DNA from: Catellatospora citrea
GTDB taxonomy: Bacteria; Actinomycetota; Actinomycetes; Mycobacteriales; Micromonosporaceae
Direction: 5' to 3'
Length of the DNA: 64,000 bases
NCBI RefSeq assembly: GCF_003610235.1
Contig: NZ_RAPR01000001.1
Location: 3,720,001-3,784,000, forward strand
Under the pieces are notes generated by a model. That model was not told the DNA's origin, ran no database searches, and was given only the letters and a program-made list of their open reading frames with translations. The position numbers and the translations under genes are program-made. The first letter of the stretch is position 1, and each line of letters begins with the position of its first letter. Below are positions 53,679 through 61,398 of this stretch, piece by piece.

Positions 53679-55409
53679 ATGTTGTGCCACGCCTGCCATG
53701 TGCACCTGCGGCGGGACTACCCGTACTGCCTGCACTGCGGCACGCTGCGCAAGGGCGCCGTCGTGGACTCGTACGCGGCGCCGGAGCTGCGGTGGGCCGA
53801 CGCCGCGGGTGAGCGGGTCCACCCGCTCGTCAAGCCCACCACCACGATCGGCCGCAGCCCCGACAACGACATCGTGCTCGACGACGCCAGCGTCTCGCGC
53901 CACCACGCCCGGGTCGTGCGCAACGCCGAGGGCTTCCACCTGGAGGACCTCAACTCGTTCAACGGCACCACGATCGGCAAGCGCACCTTCCACGGCGACT
54001 GGGCCCCGCTGCCCGACGAGTCCAAACTGCACATCGGCGACATACCGCTGCGATTCGCGCAGCCGCGCTCGGCGGCGATCGGCTCCAAGACGATGGTGCG
54101 CGGCGTCGAGCACAGCATCCTGCTGCCCGCCCCGGAAACCGAGGAGGCGCCGACGGCCACCGGCCCGCTCACGGCACGCCCGCGGCGGCGCAGCGGCTGG
54201 GCCCTCAAGCAGGTGCCGGACATGCGCGGCGACCAGCAGTGGGTGCTGCGCAACACCCGCACCGGCCAGTACCTGCAGCTCGACGAGCGCGACGTGTTCC
54301 TGTGGCACCAGCTCGACGGTGAGAACACCGTGCGCGACCTGCTCTTCGCGTACGCCCAGCGCTACGGCGAGCTGGCGCTGCCCCGCATCGAGCGCACCCT
54401 GCGCACCTTCGCGGCACTGGAGCTGGTGCGCGGCCTGCACGGCCAGCGCGAGGCCGAGAAGCCGCCGCTGCTCAAGCGCTTCGGACAGGCGGTGGTGAAG
54501 ACGCTGCTGCGCATGGAGGTGTCGGTCAAGGGCCTCGACAGCGTGTTCGGCCGGATGTACCGGTCGTTCGGCTGGCGCTTCTTCACGCGTACCGGCGTGG
54601 TGGGGCTCTGGTTGTGCATCCTCGGCGGCATCTACGCCATGGCCGTGGCCAGCGCCCACCAGAACCTGTTCGACATCAACGGCGCGGGCGTCTGGGGCGC
54701 GATCGTCATCGCCGCCGGCTACCTGGTCGCGCTGATCGTGCACGAGTCGGCGCACGCGCTGGCCGTCAAGTCCTACGGCCGCACCGTCACCCGCGGCGGG
54801 TTCATGCTGATGATGGGCATGCCGTTCGCCTTCGTGGACACCTCGGACATGTGGTTCGGCAGCCGCTGGTCGCGCATCGTGGTGACACTGTCCGGGCCGC
54901 TGTCGACCGCGGCCATCGCCGGGATGCTCGCCGCGGTCGCCGCCTGGGTGCCCGCGCCGCAGGTGTCCGGCATCGCCTACCAGCTGGCCTTCGGCCTCTA
55001 CCTGAACACGCTGTACAACCTGAACCCGCTGATGCCGCTCGACGGATACCAGGCGCTCGCGGACGCGCTGCGGCTGCCGCGCATGCGCGAAGAGGCGTCG
55101 GCGTACTTCACCAAGGGCATCTGGTCCGACATCAAGGCCGGTCGCAAGCCCGGCATCAAGCAGATAGGCATGGCGGCGTACGGCTTCACCGCCGTCGTCG
55201 GCACCGGCCTGTTCGTGCTGCTGGGCTTCCTCGCCTGGCGCGACCGGCTCGGCGGGCTCGTCGACGAGTACCTGCCGCCCGGCATCGACGTGCTGGTCAT
55301 CGTGCTCGGCATCGGCCTGATCATGTTCCCGATCTGGTACCGGCTGTTCCGCAAGCTGACCGGCTTCATCAAGTCCCGTAAGGCCGCAACGGCGGAGGTG
55401 GCGGCATGA
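53679..55409 (+). CDS. zinc-ribbon/FHA/PqqD-like/M50 membrane metalloprotease
   Basis: The protein has 576 residues. The N-terminus has a CxxC...CxxC zinc ribbon (Cys3, 6, 17, 20). Residues ~45-130 are an FHA domain (TTIGRSPDNDIVLDDASVSRHHARV, LNSFNGTTI) that should bind phospho-Thr. Residues ~172-255 are a PqqD-like winged helix (QVPDMRGDQQWVLRNTRTGQ, LDERDVFLWHQLDGENTVRD). From ~305 a multi-pass M50/site-2-protease domain has HESAH (355-359) and NPLMPLDGY with Asp455 as third zinc ligand. All catalytic residues are present. GAAAGG precedes ATG 53679. The stop overlaps the kinase ATG (ATGA). Confidence 0.85.
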   Translation: MLCHACHVHLRRDYPYCLHCGTLRKGAVVDSYAAPELRWADAAGERVHPLVKPTTTIGRSPDNDIVLDDASVSRHHARVVRNAEGFHLEDLNSFNGTTIGKRTFHGDWAPLPDESKLHIGDIPLRFAQPRSAAIGSKTMVRGVEHSILLPAPETEEAPTATGPLTARPRRRSGWALKQVPDMRGDQQWVLRNTRTGQYLQLDERDVFLWHQLDGENTVRDLLFAYAQRYGELALPRIERTLRTFAALELVRGLHGQREAEKPPLLKRFGQAVVKTLLRMEVSVKGLDSVFGRMYRSFGWRFFTRTGVVGLWLCILGGIYAMAVASAHQNLFDINGAGVWGAIVIAAGYLVALIVHESAHALAVKSYGRTVTRGGFMLMMGMPFAFVDTSDMWFGSRWSRIVVTLSGPLSTAAIAGMLAAVAAWVPAPQVSGIAYQLAFGLYLNTLYNLNPLMPLDGYQALADALRLPRMREEASAYFTKGIWSDIKAGRKPGIKQIGMAAYGFTAVVGTGLFVLLGFLAWRDRLGGLVDEYLPPGIDVLVIVLGIGLIMFPIWYRLFRKLTGFIKSRKAATAEVAA

Positions 55410-56995
55410 GCCAGCCCATGTGGACCGTTCCTGGATACATCGAGATCCGCGAGCTGGGGCGCGGTGCGTCCGGGCTGGTGGTGCTCGCCGAGCACGAGGC
55501 GACCCAGGTCAAGGTCGCCATCAAGTACCTGGCCGAGCAACTGCGCGACGACGAGACCTTCATCCGGGCGTTCCGGGCCGAGGCCCGGGTCATGGCCGAG
55601 GTGGAGTCGCCGCAGGTCGCGCGGCTGTACGAGTACATCGAAGCGCCCGGCGGCGCGGCGATCGTGATGGAGCTGGTCGACGGCGTCGCGCTGCGCGCGA
55701 TCCTGCGCGAACAGGGCCCCACCGAGCCCGAAGCGGCCCTGGTGGTGCTGAAGGGCTCGCTGCTCGGCCTGGCCGCCGCCCACGACCGCGGCGTCGTGCA
55801 CCGCGACTACAAGCCCGAGAACGTGCTCGTCAACGGCGAGGGCCAGAGCAAGCTGGCCGACTTCGGCATCTCCGCGCGCAGCGGCCGCCAGGGCCCGCTC
55901 GCCGGCACGCCGTCGTACATGGCGCCCGAGCAGTGGGCCGGCGCTCCCGCCAGCCCGTCGACCGACATCTACGCCGCGACCGCCACGTTCTTCGAGTGCC
56001 TGGCCGGTCAGCCGCCGTTCCGCGCCCCCGGCGACATCCAGGGCCTGCGCCGCCAGCACGAGCAGGCGCCGGTCCCGGTGGAGCTGGTGCCCGAAGCCGT
56101 ACGCGGGCTGGTGCGCCGTGGCCTGGCCAAGGACGCCAAGCAGCGCCCCAAGGACGCCGCGACGTTCCTGCGCGAGCTGGAGGCCGTCGCCGGGGCCGGT
56201 TACGGGGCCGAATGGGAGGAGGAGGGCCGCAGCAAACTGGCCCGCCGCGCGCTGCTGCTGGCGCTGCTGTTCCCGCTGGCCGCGGTGCAGGCCAACGCCA
56301 CCGCCATCGGCACCACGATCCTCGGCATGTCCCGCAAGGCGTTCACCCTGGCGGCCAGCATCACGGCGCTGGTGCTGATCCTGGGCGGCGCCGGGGCCGC
56401 GGCGCTGTGGCCGACGAGCACCAGCCCGACGCCACTGCCCAGCGTGAGCGCAGCCGCGGACGTATCGCCGTCGCCGTCGCCGAGCGAGTCGCCGTCACCC
56501 TCCCCGTCACCGAGCGAGTCGCCGTCGGAGAGCCCTTCCCCGTCGCCCTCCCCGTCAGACGAGCCGGAGCCGAGCCCCAGCAAGAAGCCGTCCCCCAAAC
56601 CCTCTCCGTCCCCGTCGCCGTCGCCGTCGCCCACACCCACCATCGGGGTCTTCGTGTTGAACATCGACCGCGGCAACGTGTGCATCCTCAAGGCCTGCAC
56701 GGAGAGCATCATCGCCAACACGACGTTCCGGCCGACGGGTTCCGGCAACGCCCGGGTCTACATCGAGTTCATCCAGTCCGGTGACGGCAAGAACCCTGCC
56801 GCATCTGCCGCCGCTCCGACGTACAAGGACTTCACCGTCCCCAGTAGTGATCCGTACACCTACGGTAAGTCGATGGCGCTCGGACAGGCCTGTGGCAACT
56901 ACAGCTACTCGATCGTCAAGGCATGGATCGTTGTCGGAGGGAAGACCGTGATGAGTGACACGAAGTCGATCTACTGCGGGCCGATCATCAGATGA
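55406..56995 (+). CDS. membrane Ser/Thr protein kinase with Ser-Pro linker and exported domain
   Basis: The protein has 529 residues. The kinase domain (11-262) is complete: Gly loop ELGRGASGLV, ATP-binding Lys40 (VKVAIKYL), catalytic loop VVHRDYKPENVLV (Asp134), DFG at 152, and APE at 173-175. Two hydrophobic stretches (~281-300 and ~312-334) suggest a membrane hairpin or one segment plus a juxtamembrane helix. A (Ser-Pro)n linker of ~60 residues leads to an exported domain with four cysteines (NVCILKACTES, GQACGNYS, IYCGPII). It can phosphorylate FHA ligands for the neighbouring protease. The stop overlaps the next ATG (ATGA). Confidence 0.9.
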   Translation: MSQPMWTVPGYIEIRELGRGASGLVVLAEHEATQVKVAIKYLAEQLRDDETFIRAFRAEARVMAEVESPQVARLYEYIEAPGGAAIVMELVDGVALRAILREQGPTEPEAALVVLKGSLLGLAAAHDRGVVHRDYKPENVLVNGEGQSKLADFGISARSGRQGPLAGTPSYMAPEQWAGAPASPSTDIYAATATFFECLAGQPPFRAPGDIQGLRRQHEQAPVPVELVPEAVRGLVRRGLAKDAKQRPKDAATFLRELEAVAGAGYGAEWEEEGRSKLARRALLLALLFPLAAVQANATAIGTTILGMSRKAFTLAASITALVLILGGAGAAALWPTSTSPTPLPSVSAAADVSPSPSPSESPSPSPSPSESPSESPSPSPSPSDEPEPSPSKKPSPKPSPSPSPSPSPTPTIGVFVLNIDRGNVCILKACTESIIANTTFRPTGSGNARVYIEFIQSGDGKNPAASAAAPTYKDFTVPSSDPYTYGKSMALGQACGNYSYSIVKAWIVVGGKTVMSDTKSIYCGPIIR

Positions 56996-58578
56996 GCACT
57001 GTGATCGGGGGCAAATACACCCTGCTGGACGCGGGGCGGGCCGGGCGGCTCGGCACGTGGCACACGGTGTCCACAGCGGAGGGCAAGCAGCGCGGTGCGC
57101 TGCGCCTGGAGGACCGGGGTCTGACCGACCCGGCGGCGGCACAGCGGCTCGCCGACGCGGTCAGCGCCCAGGCCCGCCTGCGCGTGCCCGGCCTGCTCAA
57201 CGTCATCGACCAGGTGACCGAGGGCAGGCACAGCTGGCTGATCACCAATGCGGCACCGTCGCCGACGGTGGCCCAGGCGCTGGCGGCCGGGGTGACCCTG
57301 CCCGCCGCCGTGGCCGCGCTGATCGCCACCGACACCGCCCAGACGCTGCTCCGGCTGCACCAGGCCCAGCTCGCGCACGGCGAGCTGAACACCCACGGCG
57401 TCGTGGTCAGCGCCGGAGGCGCGGCCCTGCTGTCCGAGGCCGGTTACGGGCACGCGGTGCTCGGCACGACCCCCGGCCCCGGCCATGACGCGGCCGGCTG
57501 GTCCCGGTTGCTGGCCGAGCTCGCCGACGCCTGTCACGACGCCGAGACCCGGCAACTGCTGCGCCATGCCGGGCAGCAGGCCGAGGCGGTCGGCGGCAGT
57601 GCCGGTCTGACCGCTGCGTTGAACACGCTGAGCGCAGCCGCGCAGCGGATCCCCGGCTTCGGTGACCGCGCCGCGCTGAAGGCGCTCGCCGCGCAGATGC
57701 ACCCGATGTCCGCCGCGCCCGTCTCCGCACCGCCTGTCTCCGCACCGCCTTTCTCCGCACGACCCGTTTCAGCTCCTCCTGTTTCTGCGCCGCCGGTGTC
57801 CGCGCCGCCCGCGGCTCCCGTGGCCGGGATGCCCGGTGGCGTCCCGGCGGCCGAGGAGACGGTGCAGTTGCCCGGCGGCTCCCACTCCGCACCGCCGGTG
57901 CCGCAGCAGACGCCGCGGGCCACCCCGCCGACCGCGGTGATGCCGGTCGTGCCGCCGGACGGGGCGACCCGGCTCGGCAACCGCGCCGCCGAGGAGCAGC
58001 GCCAGTCCGGGGCGTACCAAGTCGGCCGGGCCGCCCCGCCCCCGGCGCACCAGCCGCAGCAGGACGTGAACCTGCGGTTCGGGCAGGGTGTGCCGCCCGC
58101 GCCGCCCGCCTGGCAGGTGGCCGCCGCGCAGGCCGCCCCGCCGCCCCGGCGCAAGAAGTCGGTCGGCAAGCGCATCGCCGCGTTCTTCAGCGCGCTGACC
58201 ACGGTCGCGCTGCTGGTCATCGCAGGCTATGTTGCCTGGACCTGGTGGCAGGAGAACAACAACGCCGTACAGGTCACCAAGGTCACCGTCACGCCGGTCA
58301 TTCCGCCGACCACCGCCGAGTGCGACGTGAACATCGACGTGGTGGGCCTCATCGAGACCGACGGCCAGGCCGGGAAGATCACGTACCAGTGGCTGCGCAA
58401 CGACGGCGAGACGTCCGGCTTGCTGGAGCAGGCGGTCAAGAAGGGCCAGCGCAGCGTCCAGGTGCACCTGTTCTGGCGCTTCCAGGGCAAGGGCACCCGC
58501 GACGCCGAAGCCACCCTGCGCATCCTGAAGCCCACTGTCGTCCAGGGCGCGTCGAAGTTCACGTACTCCTGCAAGTGA
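56992..58578 (+). CDS. membrane pseudokinase paired with the Ser/Thr kinase
   Basis: The protein has 528 residues. Residues 7-225 keep the outline of a Ser/Thr kinase, but the VAIK Lys is Arg38 (GALRLED), the HRD motif reads HGELNTHG (129-136) and the DFG position reads SEAGYG. All three catalytic motifs are lost. A Pro/Ala/Ser linker with repeated PPVSAPPV follows, then one membrane segment (~397-419, TTVALLVIAGYVAWTWW). An exported ~105-residue Ig-like domain with two cysteines ends it (ECDVNIDVV, KFTYSCK). ATG 56992 overlaps the kinase stop. A regulatory or scaffolding role for the kinase is inferred. Confidence 0.85.
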   Translation: MSTVIGGKYTLLDAGRAGRLGTWHTVSTAEGKQRGALRLEDRGLTDPAAAQRLADAVSAQARLRVPGLLNVIDQVTEGRHSWLITNAAPSPTVAQALAAGVTLPAAVAALIATDTAQTLLRLHQAQLAHGELNTHGVVVSAGGAALLSEAGYGHAVLGTTPGPGHDAAGWSRLLAELADACHDAETRQLLRHAGQQAEAVGGSAGLTAALNTLSAAAQRIPGFGDRAALKALAAQMHPMSAAPVSAPPVSAPPFSARPVSAPPVSAPPVSAPPAAPVAGMPGGVPAAEETVQLPGGSHSAPPVPQQTPRATPPTAVMPVVPPDGATRLGNRAAEEQRQSGAYQVGRAAPPPAHQPQQDVNLRFGQGVPPAPPAWQVAAAQAAPPPRRKKSVGKRIAAFFSALTTVALLVIAGYVAWTWWQENNNAVQVTKVTVTPVIPPTTAECDVNIDVVGLIETDGQAGKITYQWLRNDGETSGLLEQAVKKGQRSVQVHLFWRFQGKGTRDAEATLRILKPTVVQGASKFTYSCK

Positions 58579-58590
58579 CGCACGGACACT

Positions 58591-58620
58591 GAGCCCACCC
58601 GCCGTCCAGCGGGTGGGCTC
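58591..58620. terminator. terminator of the protease-kinase operon
   Basis: A perfect 12-bp stem (58591-58602/58609-58620) with a six-base loop lies between the operon and the convergent small genes. Confidence 0.8.
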
Positions 58621-58633
58621 AGTCGTGCGGAGA

Positions 58634-58825
58634 TCAGGTATCGCTGTCCAACAGATCGGCCAGGATCAGCTGCTCCACGGCGTACGCCCATTCGGGGCAG
58701 CGATGCCGTCGGCAGTGCACGCACATGTCGGTGGCCGGGTCGTCGCCGTGGACGGCAATGGCCTGCCAGTACCGTCGCGCCAGCTCATCCGGGATCGGGG
58801 CGTGACCCTGCGGAGTGGCGCTCAC
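58634..58825 (-). CDS. small His/Cys protein, second of a pair
   Basis: The protein has 63 residues. It contains CVHCRRHRCPEW, a possible Cys/His metal site, and a helical C-terminus (YAVEQLILADLL). The start is GTG 58825, overlapping the upstream stop (GTGA). Small proteins of this pattern occur next to XRE/DUF397 genes in actinomycetes. Function is unknown. Confidence 0.7.
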   Translation of the reverse strand: MSATPQGHAPIPDELARRYWQAIAVHGDDPATDMCVHCRRHRCPEWAYAVEQLILADLLDSDT

Positions 58826-59049
58826 GCGGACACCGCCTCGACGTCCGCCCGATGCCGGACGAGCCGGGGCGACTGGGTACGCATGACCTGCTCACGCGTC
58901 ACGCGATGGGTGCACGCGCCGCAGACCGCACCGACCGCGCCGCCGCATGACGCACACCAGCTCGCCGCATGTCCGCGCAGGAACCATCCGGCGAGCATGG
59001 CCAGCAGTACGACCATGCCGAGTCCGGCGATGGCCAGATAGACTGCCAT
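58822..59049 (-). CDS. small membrane protein with zinc-ribbon-like cysteines
   Basis: The protein has 75 residues. An N-terminal membrane segment (AVYLAIAGLGMVVLLAMLAGWFL) is followed by WCASCGG and VCGACTH, two CxxC pairs that form a zinc ribbon. A basic tail ends it. GGAGGTGG precedes ATG 59049. It heads a two-gene unit divergent from the DUF5753 remnant. Its role is unknown; anchoring of a regulator is one possibility. Confidence 0.72.
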   Translation of the reverse strand: MAVYLAIAGLGMVVLLAMLAGWFLRGHAASWCASCGGAVGAVCGACTHRVTREQVMRTQSPRLVRHRADVEAVSA

Positions 59050-59209
59050 GAACCACCTCCAGTGGAGTTGTGGTGGAGGCGGGGCGCCGGGGCCAACCAG
59101 TCAGCCCCGCCTCCGACCTGGCCGCCCGTTCGCCAGACAGCCTTTCGAGGGATCAATCGATCGACATTCTGCCCGATGCAATCTGCGCGTTCGCCTCGCC
59201 GGAGAGTCC

Positions 59210-59806
59210 GGCCGACGCGGCTGGTGGCAGGACTACGACCTGCCGGAGTGGTTCAACGTGTACGTGGGCCTTGAAAGTGCGGCCTCCACCGTCGCCAACT
59301 TCGAGACGCACCTGATCCCCGGCCTGCTCCAAACCCCGGCATACGCGCGGGCACTTATCCGTCACGCCCAGCCGACTATGGCCGCCGAACGAGTAGATCT
59401 TTTGGTCAGGGCTCGACTGGTAAGGCAGACAAGGCTCACCAACGACGATCCTTTGCGTTTGCGAGCCTTGATCGGCGAAGCTGCCCTACACTGCGTCGTC
59501 GGCACCCCCAACGAGATGCAGGAGCAGTTCACGCACCTCGCGACCATGAGCCGGGCTGCCAACGTCGAGATTCGTGTCGTGCCGTTTACCTCGCCCGCCT
59601 ACGCCGTGCATGGTCGCTCGGTGGTCATCCTCGACTTCCCTGGAACCGGAGATCCCGGGCTGGCTTACTTTGACCACCTCGGCAAGGGATCATATGTTGA
59701 GGACGACGCCCAAGTCGCCGCACACCGCATGGCCTTCGAACTGCTTGTCGGAGCTGCACTGAGCGTCGAAGAATCCACCAAGCTGTTCTTGGAGCGGGGG
59801 AAGTGA
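59210..59806 (+). pseudogene. XRE-family regulator remnant, DUF5753 only
   Basis: About 195 residues match the C-terminal DUF5753 domain of XRE regulators, from WWQDYDLPEWFNVYVGLESAA through LIPGLLQTPAYARALIRHAQP to the end. The N-terminal HTH that should precede it is absent. The in-frame sequence before 59210 is Arg/Pro/Gly-rich without HTH features. No Shine-Dalgarno start fits. The 5' part seems to have been deleted or replaced near the divergent zinc-ribbon gene. The stop overlaps the DUF397 GTG as in intact loci. Confidence 0.65.
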
Positions 59807-60003
59807 CCGTGTTCGACAACGCCGTCTGGGTGAAGAGCAGCCGCAGTGACAGTCAGGGCGGCCAGTGCGTCGAGGTCGCTGTCACCCCCGCCGCTGTCGG
59901 CGTCCGTGACAGCAAGGATCAGGACGGCGCTGTTCTTGCCTTCACCACCGACGGCTGGGCTGCGTTCCTTTCCGGGGTCAAAGCCGGCGAGTTCGACCGT
60001 TGA
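59803..60003 (+). CDS. DUF397 protein, copy 1
   Basis: The protein has 66 residues: WVKSSRSDSQGGQCVEVAV and VRDSKDQDG, with the end FTTDGWAAFLSGVKAGEF. DUF397 proteins (such as BldB-associated or antitoxin-like partners) are encoded next to XRE/DUF5753 regulators. GTG 59803 overlaps the remnant's stop (GTGA). Confidence 0.85.
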   Translation: MTVFDNAVWVKSSRSDSQGGQCVEVAVTPAAVGVRDSKDQDGAVLAFTTDGWAAFLSGVKAGEFDR

Positions 60004-60050
60004 ACGAACGTTGCAGCCTGCCGTGCCAGCGATGATGGAGACGGGTCGAC

Positions 60051-60257
60051 ATGGCGAATTCGACTGACGATCATGAGACTTGGCGCAAGAGTTCCCGCAG
60101 TGACAACAACGGTGGACAGTGCGTCGAGGTGGCCTTGTCGGACACCTTCGTCGGCTTACGCGACAGCAAGGACCAGAACGGCGCGGTGCTCACCTTCACC
60201 ACCGACGACTGGGCCGCGTTCCTCACCGGGGTCAAAGCCGGCGAGTTCGACCGCTGA
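60051..60257 (+). CDS. DUF397 protein, copy 2
   Basis: The protein has 68 residues and is nearly the same as copy 1 from WRKSSRSDNNGGQCVEVAL to the identical end GVKAGEFDR. It is a recent tandem duplicate. A GGAG about 15 bases before the ATG is a weak ribosome-binding site. Confidence 0.85.
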   Translation: MANSTDDHETWRKSSRSDNNGGQCVEVALSDTFVGLRDSKDQNGAVLTFTTDDWAAFLTGVKAGEFDR

Positions 60258-60272
60258 CCGCTGGAGCAGACC

Positions 60273-60788
60273 ATGCAGGTGAACCTCGTACAGGGCGACA
60301 TCACGCGTCAGGAAGTGGACGCGATCGTCAACGCGGCCAACTCGTCGCTGCTCGGCGGCGGTGGCGTGGACGGCGCGATCCACCGCAAGGGCGGCCCGGA
60401 GATCCTCGCCGAGTGCCGGGCGCTGCGCGCCTCCCACTACGGCCGAGGGCTGCCCACCGGACAGGCCGTCGCCACCACCGCAGGCAAGCTGCCCGCGCGC
60501 TGGGTGGTACACACCGTCGGACCCGTGTACAGCGCCACCGAGGACCGCGCCGAGCTGCTGCGCGACTGCTACCGCAACGCGCTGCGGGTGGCGGGCGAGC
60601 TGGGCGCGCGTACCGTCGCCTTCCCGCTGATCTCGTCGGGCATCTACGGCTGGCCGATCGACGACGCCGTCCGCCGGGCCCTGGACGTGCTGGAGAACGC
60701 CGACACCACGGTCGAGGAAGCCACGCTGGTCCTTTTCGACGAGCCCACCTACCGGACCGCTTCGGGCATCCAGGCCGGTCGGAGCTAG
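60273..60788 (+). CDS. macrodomain O-acetyl-ADP-ribose deacetylase-like protein
   Basis: The protein has 171 residues and is a single MacroD-type macrodomain. The ADP-ribose site has GDITRQEVDAIVNAANSSLL, the Gly loop GGGGVDGAIH, and FPLISSGIYGWPIDDA. The Asn and Asp residues used for hydrolysis are present. It removes ADP-ribose from proteins or deacetylates O-acetyl-ADP-ribose. It follows the second DUF397 gene after 15 bases and may belong to the same transcript. Confidence 0.9.
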   Translation: MQVNLVQGDITRQEVDAIVNAANSSLLGGGGVDGAIHRKGGPEILAECRALRASHYGRGLPTGQAVATTAGKLPARWVVHTVGPVYSATEDRAELLRDCYRNALRVAGELGARTVAFPLISSGIYGWPIDDAVRRALDVLENADTTVEEATLVLFDEPTYRTASGIQAGRS

Positions 60789-60856
60789 GGTTTCGCGTTG
60801 CGAGTCGTGGTGCGACCTGGCAGGGTCGCCCGATCGGCTCCCCTGCAAGGGCCCGC

Positions 60857-60868
60857 TAGCATCGCGTC
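60857..60868 (+). promoter_or_regulatory. leaderless -10 element TAGCAT
   Basis: TAGCAT (60857-60862) lies six bases before GTG 60869. Confidence 0.6.
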
Positions 60869-61321
60869 GTGGAGGCGACTGCGGCAGGGAAGTATCGGCG
60901 GACACCGCTCGAACGTGCCGATCAGCAAGTCTCCTGGGAACGATCAGACCAGGCATTCTTCGCTGCTGGAGCCTGCCACATCCTGGCCTGGGCCTGCCGA
61001 GAGTCACACCCTGAAAAGTCGATCGGGATCACCGGGCTACGCCTCGCCACCGAGCCGCAGGTCTTCCACGTCTACGCAACCTGGAACGATTGGGCGTTCG
61101 ACCACTCCGGGTGGAACCCCGAGTCGCAGCTGTTCATGGTCAATCAAGACTTCGAGGCCCGCCCGCTTGAGCGAGTCGAGATCACGGCCGATCTCGCCGC
61201 CTTCTGCGCGGAGCACTACTCCCGCATGCCCCACCAGTACTGGCAAGACCCGCTTCCGCGCGCACACGGGTATCTGCGCCGGTGTTCACCGCCCTGGGAA
61301 TCCGGCCACAGAAAAACCTGA
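60869..61321 (+). CDS. protein of unknown function
   Basis: The protein has 150 residues. I recognise the start region RTPLERADQQVSWERSDQAFFAAGACHILAWAC only as a recurrent actinomycete unknown. It contains FHVYATWNDWAFDHSGW, several aromatic residues and two cysteines (GACHILAWAC). No signal peptide or membrane segment is seen. The leaderless promoter supports it being a real gene. It follows the macrodomain gene on the same strand, but with its own promoter. Confidence 0.65.
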   Translation: MEATAAGKYRRTPLERADQQVSWERSDQAFFAAGACHILAWACRESHPEKSIGITGLRLATEPQVFHVYATWNDWAFDHSGWNPESQLFMVNQDFEARPLERVEITADLAAFCAEHYSRMPHQYWQDPLPRAHGYLRRCSPPWESGHRKT

Positions 61322-61398
61322 GCGGCACAGATCCGCTTCGGGACGATGCGAGACGAACGAAGGTCGGTGCGCACTTCTGCCGACGTGCGCACGCCCGA

